Of a stretch of 41,835 nt of DNA, positions 7,103 to 15,626 are shown piece by piece. The stretch is taken from assembly GCA_035714115.1 (NCBI GenBank), contig DASTMO010000004.1:1-41835 (forward strand), written 5' to 3'. This DNA comes from CAMAVH01 sp035714115. GTDB lineage: Bacteria > Pseudomonadota > Alphaproteobacteria > SMXQ01. Below the pieces are notes generated by a model. That model saw only the letters and a list, made by a program, of their open reading frames with translations. It did not search any database and was not told where the DNA came from. Both the position numbers and the translations under genes were made by a program. How positions within the stretch are numbered: position 1 is the first letter of the stretch; every line of letters starts with the position of its first letter.

Positions 7103-9661
7103 GATCGGCGAGGCTTTCTGGCCGAGCGCCCGCCATGTGCCGACGAAGCCGAAGGCGACGACGGCGAGGGTGCAGACCAGCGCGGTGCCGATGAGCGTGC
7201 CGGGCAGGAACACCCATTCGGCGCGCATGATCTGGGTGACGATCAGCCAACCGGCGAGGGTGCCGAGCGCGCCGGCGATGACCGAGGCGGCCAAGCCGAT
7301 GGCGGCATATTCGACGATATAGGCGCCGAGCAGGTTCTTGCGTGTCGCGCCCAGCACTTTGAGCACCACGGCGTCATAGATGCGCGCGCGCCGTCCGGCG
7401 GCGATGGCGCCGGCCAGCACCAGCACGCCGGCGATCAGCGCGAGGCTGGCCAGGGCGCGCGCCGCGTCGGCGATTTTGCCGAAGGCCTCGGCGGCGGTGG
7501 CGAGCGCGTCTTTGACGTTGATGGCGGTCACGTTCGGGAAGCGCGACAGCACCGCCTCGCGCACCGCATCGTCCGCGCCCGGCGCGGCGCTGACGGTGGA
7601 GAGATGCGTCTGCGGCGCGCCTTCGAGCACGCCTGGCGCGAAGATGATCGCGAAGTTGAGGCCAAGCGTCTGGTAGTTGATCTCGCGCAGGTTGGCGATG
7701 GTCGCGGTGATGCGCCGCCCCAGGATGTCGAAGGTCAGCGTGTCGCCGACGCCGATGCCCATGCCCTGTGCCACGCGCGCGTCGAACGAGATGATCGGCG
7801 GGCCTTTATAGTCGGCGGCCCACCATTGCCCGCCGACGATCTTGCTGCCCTCGGGTGGGCGCGCGGCATAGGTCAGGCCGCGATCGGAGCGCACGGCCCA
7901 GCGCGCTTCGGGCGCGACATTGTTCTCATCGACCTCGACGCCTTTGATGGCGACGATGCGCGCGCGGAGTGACGGCATGCGCTGATGGCCAGTGACGCCC
8001 GGCGCGGTCGAGACGATGCGCTCGAACTCCTCGACCTGGGTCGGTTGGATGTCGACGAAGAAGTAGGAGGGCGCTTCAGCGGGCAGGCGTTCGCTGATCT
8101 GCGCGTTGAGATTGCCCTCTATCTGCATGAGGGTGACGAAGACCGTCAGGCCGATGCCGAAGGAGAGCAGGATGATGCCGGCCGGCGAGCCGGGCCGGTG
8201 CAGATTGGCGAGCGCGAAATTCAAGAGCGGCAGGCGCGTGCTGGCGCCGGTCAACCGGTGGCCGAGGCCGCGCGAGGCGCGGGTGATGACGCTGGCGAGG
8301 CCGCGGAACACCAGAAGCGTGACGATAGCGCCGAGGATGAACCAGGCCGCGAAATTCTTCTGGCTCGCGGTGAAGAAGGCGAGCGCGGCGAGCGAAAGGG
8401 CCGCGACGGCGGTGGCAGCGATCAGCTCGGCGCGCGGCCAGACCCGGTCAGGGCTGACCAGATCGCGAAACAGATGGGCGGCGGGCACTTCGCGTGCGCG
8501 CGCTAGCGGCCACAGCGCGAAAGTAAGCGCGGTGAGAATGCCGTAGGCGGCGGCCAGGATCAGCGGTTGCGCGTGCAGGCCGAAATGCACGTCGAGCCCG
8601 AGGCCGTCGCGCACGGCATTGAGCCCGGCGGCCGGCAGCACTGCGCCGAACAGCAGGCCGATGGCGATGCCGCCGAGCGCCATGACCATGATCTGTAACA
8701 AATAGACGCGGAAGATCAGGCCGGCCGGCGCGCCGAGGCATTTGAAGGTGGCGATGGTGGCGGTTTTGCCGTCGAGATAGCTTTTGACCGCATTGGCGAC
8801 GCCGATGCCGCCGACCAGCAAGGCGGTCAGGCCGATCAGCGTGAAGAACAGATTCAAACGATCCAGCTGCTGACCGATGCCGGGCGCGCCTTCGTCGAGC
8901 GTGCGGATGCGCCAGGCGGCGTCCGGGAAGGCGTCGGTGATGCGCTTCGACCAAGCGGCGAGGTCGATACCGGCCGGCAGCGCCACGCGATATTCGTAGC
9001 GGATCAGGCTGCCGGGCTGCTCCAGTTTGCTTGCCGTCAGGCCCGCTTCGCTGGTGATGAAGGACGGCCCGAGCTTGAACACGTCACCCGCTGCGTCGGG
9101 CTCGCGCAGCAGTTGCGCGCGCAAGACGAACTTGGCCTCGCCGACCTGCACCAGCGCGCCGGGCTGGATTTTCAGCAGCGTGAAGAGATCGGGCTGCGCC
9201 ACCGCGCCGTAAATGGTTTCGCCGTCACGCGTTTCCTGCGCGAGCGCCTGATCGAGCGTCATCTGGCCGTCGAGTTTGGCTTCGCCGTAAAGCGGATAGG
9301 CGTTATCGACAGCTTTCAATTCGACCAAGCGGCGCTGCGGCGTCTCACCTATGGTCGCGGCCATGGCGCGCATGGTGGCGATGGCGGAGACCGGGCCTTC
9401 CTTGTCGAGATAGGCGCGCTGGTCCACCGTCGCCTTCTGATGGGTCAGGCGCAGCTCGACATCGCCGCCGAGCAGGGCGCGCGCGTCGTTCTGCAAGCTT
9501 TCGCCGATGGTGGCGGAGAAGGAGCCGATGCCGGCGATGGCGGCGACGCCGAGCGCCAGGCAAGCCATCATCAGGCGGAAACCGGTGAAACCGCCGCGCA
9601 GTTCGCGACGCGCCAGCTTGAAGGCCAGGCTCCAGCTCGCGGGATCTTTGAAGCTGCTCAT
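7088..9661 (-). CDS. ABC transporter permease, YbbP/FtsX-like (COG3127 type)
   Basis: The product has 857 residues. A first membrane segment at about 25-50 is followed by a large periplasmic domain, a block of three segments (about 265-400), further segments around 440-490, a second periplasmic domain and a C-terminal FtsX block of three segments. This duplicated MacB/LolC-like layout is that of YbbP. ATG 9661 overlaps the TGA of the ATPase gene as ATGA, so the two are translationally coupled. In E. coli and many other bacteria the pair lies divergent from tesA, exactly as here. The transported substrate is unknown; MacB-type systems work on lipids or lipoproteins in the envelope. The longer reading to 9739 lies inside the ATPase gene and is rejected. 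Confidence 0.93.
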   Translation of the reverse strand: MSSFKDPASWSLAFKLARRELRGGFTGFRLMMACLALGVAAIAGIGSFSATIGESLQNDARALLGGDVELRLTHQKATVDQRAYLDKEGPVSAIATMRAMAATIGETPQRRLVELKAVDNAYPLYGEAKLDGQMTLDQALAQETRDGETIYGAVAQPDLFTLLKIQPGALVQVGEAKFVLRAQLLREPDAAGDVFKLGPSFITSEAGLTASKLEQPGSLIRYEYRVALPAGIDLAAWSKRITDAFPDAAWRIRTLDEGAPGIGQQLDRLNLFFTLIGLTALLVGGIGVANAVKSYLDGKTATIATFKCLGAPAGLIFRVYLLQIMVMALGGIAIGLLFGAVLPAAGLNAVRDGLGLDVHFGLHAQPLILAAAYGILTALTFALWPLARAREVPAAHLFRDLVSPDRVWPRAELIAATAVAALSLAALAFFTASQKNFAAWFILGAIVTLLVFRGLASVITRASRGLGHRLTGASTRLPLLNFALANLHRPGSPAGIILLSFGIGLTVFVTLMQIEGNLNAQISERLPAEAPSYFFVDIQPTQVEEFERIVSTAPGVTGHQRMPSLRARIVAIKGVEVDENNVAPEARWAVRSDRGLTYAARPPEGSKIVGGQWWAADYKGPPIISFDARVAQGMGIGVGDTLTFDILGRRITATIANLREINYQTLGLNFAIIFAPGVLEGAPQTHLSTVSAAPGADDAVREAVLSRFPNVTAINVKDALATAAEAFGKIADAARALASLALIAGVLVLAGAIAAGRRARIYDAVVLKVLGATRKNLLGAYIVEYAAIGLAASVIAGALGTLAGWLIVTQIMRAEWVFLPGTLIGTALVCTLAVVAFGFVGTWRALGQKASPILRAR

Positions 9662-10380
9662 TGCGCGGCTTGGTACTGCGCCGTGCCAGCGGATTCGCCG
9701 GCGATCTTGCCGTCTTCCATGCGCAGGACGCGGTGACAATGTTCCGCCAGCGCGGCGTCATGGGTGATCAGCACCAGCGTGGTGCCGAGGCGCGCTTGCG
9801 CGCCGAATAGAAGATCGACGACGGCGCGGCCGTTGGCGCCGTCGAGATTGCCGGTCGGCTCGTCGGCGAGGATCAGTTTCGGCTGGGTGGCGAAGGCGCG
9901 CGCCAAAGCCACGCGCTGCTGTTCGCCGCCCGACATCTGCGAGGGATAATGGGTCAGGCGATGGCCGAGGCCGACGTTCTGCAGTTCCGCCGCGGCGCGC
10001 TCGAAGGCGTCGCGCTCGCCGGCCAGCTCCAAGGGAATGGCGACGTTCTCCAGCGCGGTCATCGCCGGCACGAGATGAAAGGACTGAAAGACGATGCCGA
10101 TATTGTTGCGCCGAAACAGCGCCAGCTCGTCTTCGTTCATCGCCGCATAATCCGCGCCGCCCACCGTGACGCGCCCTTTGGTGGCGCGCTCCAGTCCGGC
10201 CATGATCATCACCATGGTGGACTTGCCTGAACCGGAGGGGCCGACGACGCCGACGCTCTCGCCCGGCTGCACGGCGAGATCGATGCCGCGCAAAATGTTC
10301 ACCATGCCGGCGGCGCTCGGCAGCGTCAGTTCGACGCCTTCAAGACGGATAATAGGCTGTGGACTTGCGGAGCTGGTCAT
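9658..10380 (-). CDS. ABC transporter ATP-binding protein, YbbA/LolD type
   Basis: The product has 240 residues. Walker A is GPSGSGKS (47-54), the Q-loop Gln is at 99, the ABC signature MSGGEQ is at 149-154 and Walker B is LILADEP with Glu174. This is the standard length and motif set of the MacB/LolD/YbbA class of mechanotransmission exporters. It is the ATPase of the YbbP-like permease downstream, with which it overlaps by four bases. The start lies 42 bases from the divergent tesA-type gene, so both promoters must sit in that short gap or overlap the genes. Confidence 0.95.
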   Translation of the reverse strand: MTSSASPQPIIRLEGVELTLPSAAGMVNILRGIDLAVQPGESVGVVGPSGSGKSTMVMIMAGLERATKGRVTVGGADYAAMNEDELALFRRNNIGIVFQSFHLVPAMTALENVAIPLELAGERDAFERAAAELQNVGLGHRLTHYPSQMSGGEQQRVALARAFATQPKLILADEPTGNLDGANGRAVVDLLFGAQARLGTTLVLITHDAALAEHCHRVLRMEDGKIAGESAGTAQYQAAQ

Positions 10381-10422
10381 CTTCGCTCATCTATGACGAA
10401 AGGCTTTACGGAGAGGCTGATT

Positions 10423-11118
10423 ATGCAGGCTACTTTGCGGCGATATGGGGGCTGGGCCAAGCGTTTCAACGCATTGGCCGTGCTTTTGCTGCTTGCCGGC
10501 GCGTTCTTCGTGAGCGCGCCCGCGTCGCTCAACGCGCAAGCCGTCCCTCCTGCAGAAGGCGCGATTCGCCTATTGGTATTGGGCGACAGCCTGTCCGCCG
10601 GCTACGGCCTGCCGGCCAACGACGCCTTTCCGGCGCAGCTGGAACGGGCGTTACGCGCGAAGGGCCATAACGTAAACGTGATCAATGCCGGCGTGTCGGG
10701 CGATACCTCGGCCGGCGGGCGCGCGCGGCTCGATTGGTCGCTCGCCGACAATCCGCAGGCGGCGATCGTCGAGCTCGGCGCCAATGACGGGCTGCGCGGC
10801 ATCGAGCCGAAATCGACGGCTGAAAATCTCGACGCCATCCTCGCCGGGCTCAAGGCCAAGGCCGTCCCGACGCTGCTCGCCGGCATGCTCGCGCCGCCCA
10901 ATCTCGGCGCCGCTTACGGCAAGGAGTTCAACGCGATCTATCCGAGCTTGGCGAAGACGCATGGCGTCGCGCTCTATCCCTTCTTCCTCGACGGCGTCGC
11001 CGCCGAGAAGGGTCTCAATCAGGCGGACGGCATGCATCCGAACGCCAAGGGCGTCGCCGTGATCGTCGATCGCATCCTGCCGGCGGTAGAAAAGCTTCTA
11101 GCTGCCGTGAAGAAATGA
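10423..11118 (+). CDS. tesA: SGNH/GDSL hydrolase, TesA-type arylesterase/thioesterase I/lysophospholipase L1
   Basis: The product has 231 residues. A signal peptide (about 1-38, core ALAVLLLLAGAFFV) precedes the SGNH domain. Block I is GDSLSAGYGL with nucleophile Ser56, block II has Gly93 in VSGDTS, block III is GAND with Asn121, and block V has Asp202 and His205 in DGMHPN. Homologues cleave acyl thioesters, aryl esters and lysophospholipids in the periplasm. ATG 10423 is chosen because GGAGAGG precedes it at good spacing; ATG 10393 has none. It is divergent from ybbA-ybbP, a widely conserved association. Its TGA overlaps the ATG of the thpR remnant as ATGA. Confidence 0.92.
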   Translation: MQATLRRYGGWAKRFNALAVLLLLAGAFFVSAPASLNAQAVPPAEGAIRLLVLGDSLSAGYGLPANDAFPAQLERALRAKGHNVNVINAGVSGDTSAGGRARLDWSLADNPQAAIVELGANDGLRGIEPKSTAENLDAILAGLKAKAVPTLLAGMLAPPNLGAAYGKEFNAIYPSLAKTHGVALYPFFLDGVAAEKGLNQADGMHPNAKGVAVIVDRILPAVEKLLAAVKK

Positions 11119-11650
11119 TTCGCCTGTTCGTCGCTCTCGAGCGCCCGAGGACTTGCGCGAGGCGCTTGCCGGCATGCAGGGCGGCGTGCCCGGCGCGAAC
11201 TGGGTCGATCCCGAAAATTTCCATGTCACCCTGCGCTTCATCGGCGAGGTGCCGGAAAACCGCATAGCCGACATCGACGAGACGCTGGCCGAGGTGTCCG
11301 GCAAGCCCTTCGCTTTGTCGCTCACGGGAATGGACAGTTTTTCGCGCGGGCACGAGCCGATCTCGCTCTGGGCCGGGGTCGAGAAAAGCGAAGCGCTGAT
11401 GGCTCTGCAAAAGCGCATCGATCAGGCGCTGACGCGCGCCGGCTATCCGACCGACGAGAAGCGCTACACGCCCCATGTCACGCTGGCGCGGCTGCATCGG
11501 CCGGACGAAGCGCGCGTCGCCGGATTCATCGCCGAGCACAATCTGTTTCGCGCCGAGCCGTTCATGGCGGAGCAGTTCACGCTGTTCTCCAGCCATCTGA
11601 CATCGGAGGGCGCGCATTACGCGCCGGAAGCGGATTATCGGCTCGGCTAG
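11115..11650 (+). pseudogene. thpR: RNA 2',3'-cyclic phosphodiesterase (ThpR/2'-5' ligase family), frameshifted
   Basis: The family N-terminus is encoded from ATG 11115 (MIRLFVALE), overlapping the tesA stop as ATGA. That frame is lost at 11142-11146, where five bases stand in place of six; from 11147 the next frame reads on as EDLREALAGMQ to the stop at 11650. Adding one base at 11142-11146 restores a normal protein of about 178 residues. Both catalytic HxT motifs, HVTLRF and HVTLAR, lie intact in the second frame. Intact homologues hydrolyse 2',3'-cyclic phosphate RNA ends. The lesion is a single-base deletion or a sequencing error; everything else looks under selection. An alternative TTG start at 11153 would drop the first beta strand. 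Confidence 0.85.
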
Positions 11651-12126
11651 AGCCGCGCTTTCACATGCGCGAGCAGGCCTTGCGAGGCCGCCTCGCAGAG
11701 ATCGAGCACCTGCTCGAAGCCGTCCGGCCCGCCGTAATAGGGATCGGGCACCTCGCGCGTCTTCGTCTCAGAAGCGAAATCGAGAAACATCCTCACGCAG
11801 TCGCGCGCGTCGGCCTTGCACAGGCGCACCAAGGCCTGATGGTTCTGCGCGTCCATCGCCAGCACATAGTCGAAGCGGCTGAAATCCGCGCGCGTCACTT
11901 GGCGGGCGCGCAAATCGGAAATATCGATGCCGCGCGCCGCGGCAGCCTTGATGCTGCGCGGATCGGGCGGCTCGCCGATATGGTAATCGTGAGTTCCGGC
12001 CGAATCGGTGCGAATCGCCGCGCTCAGGCCCGCTGTGGCGACGATGTCGCGAAAGACGCCTTCGGCGGTCGGCGAACGGCAGATGTTGCCCATGCAGACG
12101 AAGAGGACAGAGACGGGTTTGCTCAT
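11647..12126 (-). CDS. Low-molecular-weight protein-tyrosine phosphatase
   Basis: The product has 159 residues, the normal length. The active-site loop is CMGNICRS with nucleophile Cys11 and Arg17 (C-x5-R), followed by SPTAEG. The general acid is Asp128 in VPDPYYGG. LMW-PTPases act in the cytoplasm on phosphotyrosine proteins, including tyrosine kinases of exopolysaccharide systems. No such kinase is nearby, so the target is unknown. Its TAG stop overlaps that of the convergent thpR frame (shared CTAG at 11647-11650). Confidence 0.94.
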   Translation of the reverse strand: MSKPVSVLFVCMGNICRSPTAEGVFRDIVATAGLSAAIRTDSAGTHDYHIGEPPDPRSIKAAAARGIDISDLRARQVTRADFSRFDYVLAMDAQNHQALVRLCKADARDCVRMFLDFASETKTREVPDPYYGGPDGFEQVLDLCEAASQGLLAHVKARL

Positions 12127-12186
12127 GCAGACGGTCTAGCAAAACGCGCCCTGGAAAAACAAGCGGCGTCGCGCCATCTTCTCGCC

Positions 12187-12795
12187 ATGCCCGCCTCTGC
12201 CGCCGCCAATCCGCGCAAGCTCGCCGCGCTTTTGAAGAAAGTGCGCGATTGCCGCGTCTGCGAGGCGCATCTGCCGCTCGGCCCGCAGCCGGTGCTGCGC
12301 GCTTCGGTCAGCGCGCGTCTCTTGATCGTCGGCCAGGCGCCCGGCACCAAGGTCCATGCCACCGGCATTCCATGGAACGACCCCTCGGGCGACCGCCTGC
12401 GCGATTGGCTCGGGCTGGATCGTGAAAGATTCTACGACGAGGCGCGCATCGCCATCGTGCCGGCAGGACTTTGCTACCCTGGGCGCAGCGGCGGCGGCGA
12501 CGCGCCGCCGCGCCCCGAATGCGCGCCGCTCTGGCATCCGCCGCTGCGCGCGCTGATGCCGAACCTCGGCCTGACGCTGCTCTGCGGCGCGCACGCCCAG
12601 GCTTATTACCTCGGGCAGCGGCGCGGCAAGACCTTGGCCGAGACGGTGTCGCGTTGGCGCGAGTTCCTGCCGGAGTTCATTCCCTTGCCGCATCCGAGCC
12701 CGCGCAATCGCCTGTGGCTGCGCAAGCATGCCTGGTTCGAAGCCGAAGTGGTGCCGGAAATGCGTGCCCGTGTGCAGAAGCTGCTCAAGCCTTAG
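12187..12795 (+). CDS. Uracil-DNA glycosylase family protein (family 4/5-like, COG1573)
   Basis: The product has 202 residues. Motif A is GQAPG (49-53) and motif B is PLPHPSPRN (167-175), where UDG superfamily enzymes hold the DNA-binding His. Four cysteines are spaced Cys22-x2-Cys25-x70-Cys96-x15-Cys112, close to the [4Fe-4S] ligand pattern of family 4 enzymes. This supports an iron-sulfur glycosylase, although some members of this branch are of unproven activity. ATG 12187 was picked as the first start after the divergent phosphatase gene (start 12126). Its stop overlaps that of the convergent M48 gene (TTAG). Confidence 0.85.
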   Translation: MPASAAANPRKLAALLKKVRDCRVCEAHLPLGPQPVLRASVSARLLIVGQAPGTKVHATGIPWNDPSGDRLRDWLGLDRERFYDEARIAIVPAGLCYPGRSGGGDAPPRPECAPLWHPPLRALMPNLGLTLLCGAHAQAYYLGQRRGKTLAETVSRWREFLPEFIPLPHPSPRNRLWLRKHAWFEAEVVPEMRARVQKLLKP

Positions 12796-13874
12796 CTGCA
12801 GATCGCCTTCAATGCCTTGAACTGCGCCTCGTCGAGCAGCGGCGGTCCGAGACGGTTGAGGCCGATCTCGCGCAGCGCTGCCGCGCGTTCGTTCGGTTGC
12901 GGATGGCTGCGGAAGATGTCGAGCGCGCTGGCGCCGTCCTTTTGGCCGAGCCGCCACAGCCAATCGCCGAGCGGCTGCGCCGGACGGCCGAGCGTCGTCA
13001 TGCTGCGTGCGGCGAAGGCATCGGCGTCGCTTTCCACGTCGCGCGAATAACTGCTGTCGATCAGCATCCGCACGCCGATGATGACGGCGCCACCGCCGCT
13101 CACATCGCCGAACAGCAGGCCGAGCAGGAAGGACGTGCCGCCGGTCTGGATCAGCTTGCGCATCACGTCGCGGTGGGCGACGTGGCCCATCTCGTGCGCC
13201 AGGATGCCGGCCAGCTCGTCGGCGCTGGCCACGGTGGGCAACAGGCCGCTCAGGATATAGATGCGCCCGCCCGGCAGCGTCAGGGCGTTGGTCGACGGGT
13301 GGTTGATGACTTGCACGGTGATCGGCATGGGCAAATCGGCGGCGCTGTTGAGGCGCTCGGTCAGTAGCGACAAGGCGGCGCTGCCGGCGGCGGCTTCGCA
13401 AGTCTTGCCGCTGAAGATAGTGCGGATCTGGCGGTTCGCCACCTCGCCGAGGCGCATCTCCGCGCTGACCGGCACGAGGGGCGCGAGCCGTTCGGCGATC
13501 AGCGGCATCAGCAGCCAGGCGCTGGCGATCAGCGATGCGGCGGCGGCGATCGACCAGCCGACGATGCGCAAGGCTTCGAGCGTCAGGCGGCGCGATTGCC
13601 GTCCGAGCTCCGGCGCGCGGCGTAGAATTTCGGCGATTGCCGCCTCGTCCGCGATCTCCAGGCGCGCCAGCTCGGCCGCGCTTCTCGCGCCGAGCCGCAG
13701 CACGCTTTGGCCTCCGTGGCGCCCGTCATCGTGGCGCGCCAGTTCGCCATAAAGCCAGCGCGCCAGAGGCTGGTCGTTCTCGCTGATGAGGAGCGCGTCA
13801 TTCTCGAACGCCAGCTGCACCGAACGCCGCCGCGCGGTCGCGCCGTCGTAATAGGCGGCGCGCGCTCTCTCCAT
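12792..13874 (-). CDS. M48 family membrane metallopeptidase
   Basis: The product has 360 residues. Residues 1-60 form a small beta-rich domain found at the start of this M48 subgroup. A single membrane segment lies at about 103-125. The protease domain has the zinc motif HEMGH (227-231) and the third ligand Glu281 in RDVESDADAF. M48 enzymes such as HtpX, BepA and LoiP degrade or handle envelope proteins; with one membrane anchor, the catalytic part should be periplasmic. ATG 13874 shares one base with the TGA of the upstream DUF898 gene (TGATG), so translation is coupled. The reading upstream of 13874 in the same frame is a shadow of the DUF898 gene. Confidence 0.92.
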   Translation of the reverse strand: MERARAAYYDGATARRRSVQLAFENDALLISENDQPLARWLYGELARHDDGRHGGQSVLRLGARSAAELARLEIADEAAIAEILRRAPELGRQSRRLTLEALRIVGWSIAAAASLIASAWLLMPLIAERLAPLVPVSAEMRLGEVANRQIRTIFSGKTCEAAAGSAALSLLTERLNSAADLPMPITVQVINHPSTNALTLPGGRIYILSGLLPTVASADELAGILAHEMGHVAHRDVMRKLIQTGGTSFLLGLLFGDVSGGGAVIIGVRMLIDSSYSRDVESDADAFAARSMTTLGRPAQPLGDWLWRLGQKDGASALDIFRSHPQPNERAAALREIGLNRLGPPLLDEAQFKALKAICS

Positions 13875-15106
13875 CAAATGCCGATGCCGCCGAAGTCGAA
13901 GGCGTCGGCGATGCCGTCGCCCATCTGATCGGCAGCCATCGAGGACGCCGCCGCCGCTTCGAGCGCCGCGAGGCCCGACAGCGTCGCCGATGCAGCGACC
14001 GAGGCCCAGACGTTGTAGGTGACGAAGCGCGACAGGACCATGTTGCAGCAGACGAGGAACAGCAGGTAGATCGCGGCGGCACCGGCGAAGAAGGACAGCG
14101 CCACCTGCCCGACATTCAATTCCGTCATTGTCGGACCGAGCGCCCAGCCATAAACGCCGACGGCCAAAGCGAACAGCAGTGAGAGAAGGAAGATGGCGAG
14201 CGCGCCTTTGAAATAAGCGCCGACGATCGGGCCTTTGTGCAGATCGCTGGCGAAGGCGACGTCGCCGATGCGCCAGCCGCCGATGCGCCAGCGCAGCTGC
14301 ACGGCCTTGAATAGCGGCCAAACGACGAGGCCATAGAGAGCGAACAGGAGGAAGGTCAGCGCCGGAATCAATGCCGCGCCGGGCGGCAAGGTCGCCTTGC
14401 CGCCGCCCGCTTGCATCATGGCGGAGTAGATGCTCGCCCCCGAGCCGGCGATCAGCAGCAGGAAGCTGCCGACGCAGAGCAGCCATAGGCCCCAGGCGCG
14501 TTTGAACAGTTGCCCGCCGGTGGCTTCGAAGCGACCCTGCAGGTTGCCGAAGGCGGTGTGGCTCATGCAATAGCGCTCGAGCGCTGCGGCCCGCCACGGC
14601 AAGGCGAGGCCGAGCGTGATGAAGGTCAGCAGGTCCCAGCCGAAAGCGCGCGCGGCATAGGCCCAGCCCGAGCCGCCCATGGTGAAGCGCAGACCGCGAA
14701 AGCTGGTATGCGTCAGGCGATAGCGCCGAGCGCGATAGCTCGCATATTGAAAGAGCGCGTAGAAGACGAGGACGAGCGGCAGGCTGGCGAAGGCCTGCGC
14801 CTGCTCTGCCTCGAGGCCGATCAGGAAGTAGCCGAGATAGATCGGGATCAAGATGCCGACCGCGATCAGGAAGCCGAGCAGAATCTGCTTCGCGGTGCCG
14901 GTATATTCGAGGCTGTCTTCGCCGAGCCGCGTGTGGCTCCACAGATAGCGCCGCGCCTGGGTGATGAACCAGAAGCGATAGAAGCCGAAGGTCGGGAGCT
15001 GCAGCAGGCCGCCGCGCCACACGATGTCGAAGAAGTCGCTGCCGTTGCCGGTGAACTCTGCGCGTGTCTCCGCCGCTTGCGCCGTCGTCGCTTGTTCGCT
15101 GTCCAT
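13874..15106 (-). CDS. DUF898/YjgN family membrane protein
   Basis: The product has 410 residues. The N-terminus FTGNGSDFFDIVWRG, then an aromatic 'FGFYRFW' segment with an ARRYLWSHTRL stretch, are typical of YjgN proteins. About seven or eight membrane segments follow, with repeated 'YRARRYRLTHTSFRGLRF' and 'AFGNLQGRFEATG'-like soluble loops. The function of the family is unknown. ATG 15106 is preceded by a GGGGGG run. It is coupled to the M48 protease gene through TGATG, which suggests that the membrane protein is a partner or substrate guide of that protease. The tail is Ala-rich and ends in a Gly/Asp/Phe-rich segment. Confidence 0.88.
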   Translation of the reverse strand: MDSEQATTAQAAETRAEFTGNGSDFFDIVWRGGLLQLPTFGFYRFWFITQARRYLWSHTRLGEDSLEYTGTAKQILLGFLIAVGILIPIYLGYFLIGLEAEQAQAFASLPLVLVFYALFQYASYRARRYRLTHTSFRGLRFTMGGSGWAYAARAFGWDLLTFITLGLALPWRAAALERYCMSHTAFGNLQGRFEATGGQLFKRAWGLWLLCVGSFLLLIAGSGASIYSAMMQAGGGKATLPPGAALIPALTFLLFALYGLVVWPLFKAVQLRWRIGGWRIGDVAFASDLHKGPIVGAYFKGALAIFLLSLLFALAVGVYGWALGPTMTELNVGQVALSFFAGAAAIYLLFLVCCNMVLSRFVTYNVWASVAASATLSGLAALEAAAASSMAADQMGDGIADAFDFGGIGI

Positions 15107-15140
15107 GTTACCCCCCGGTTGGACGTTCTTCTTAAGTCGT

Positions 15141-15563
15141 TCAGCCTGCCTCGTCGGCCGCCGCTTCGATTCTTTCCATATCGTCGTCGCTCAGGCCGAA
15201 ATGATGGCCGATCTCATGGATCAGCACATGGCGCACCACATGATCGAGCGCCTCGCCGGTCTCGCACCAGTAATCGAGGATCGGCCGGCGGTAGAGAAAG
15301 ATCATGTCCATATGCTGCGGCTGATCCATCAGGCCTTTATGGCCGATGTCGGTGCCGCGATAGAGGCCGAGAATGTCGAAAGGGCTTTCCAGTTCCATCT
15401 CGCGCTCGGTCTCCTCGTCGGGAAACTCCTCGACGCGGATCACCACGTCCCCGACCAGGCCGCGAAATTCCTCCGGGATCGTCTGAAAGGCGTCGCCGGC
15501 CAGAATCTCGAGGTCTTCGAGGCTCGGCGCGTTCAAGGGAAATTGGTTTGGGGAACCCGTCAT
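15141..15563 (-). CDS. Small metallopeptidase family protein (zincin-like, HExxHxxGxxD)
   Basis: The product has 140 residues and is acidic. The extended zinc motif HEIGHHFGLSD occupies 116-126 (His116, Glu117, His120, Asp126), as in the bacterial 'metallopeptidase family protein' group (COG3824). Homologues are small, cytoplasmic and of unknown substrate. The start at 15563 is the one at which the conserved NAPSLEDLEILAGDAF region begins soon after; the longer reading to 15851 overlaps phhB. The stop is 34 bases before the DUF898 gene, so all three leftward genes may form one operon. Confidence 0.87.
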   Translation of the reverse strand: MTGSPNQFPLNAPSLEDLEILAGDAFQTIPEEFRGLVGDVVIRVEEFPDEETEREMELESPFDILGLYRGTDIGHKGLMDQPQHMDMIFLYRRPILDYWCETGEALDHVVRHVLIHEIGHHFGLSDDDMERIEAAADEAG

Positions 15564-15626
15564 GATGCGCGACGATAGCCCGCCCGCATCACAGCGCCAA
15601 GCACGGCGCTTTTGGGGAGATGATAT

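Noticed and set aside
12792..15020. A single 742-residue open frame reaching across the M48 and DUF898 region
   Set aside because: Only the part after 13874 has protein-like composition and the M48 motifs; the upstream part is an Arg/Leu-rich shadow of the DUF898 gene, which has the better start and membrane segments.
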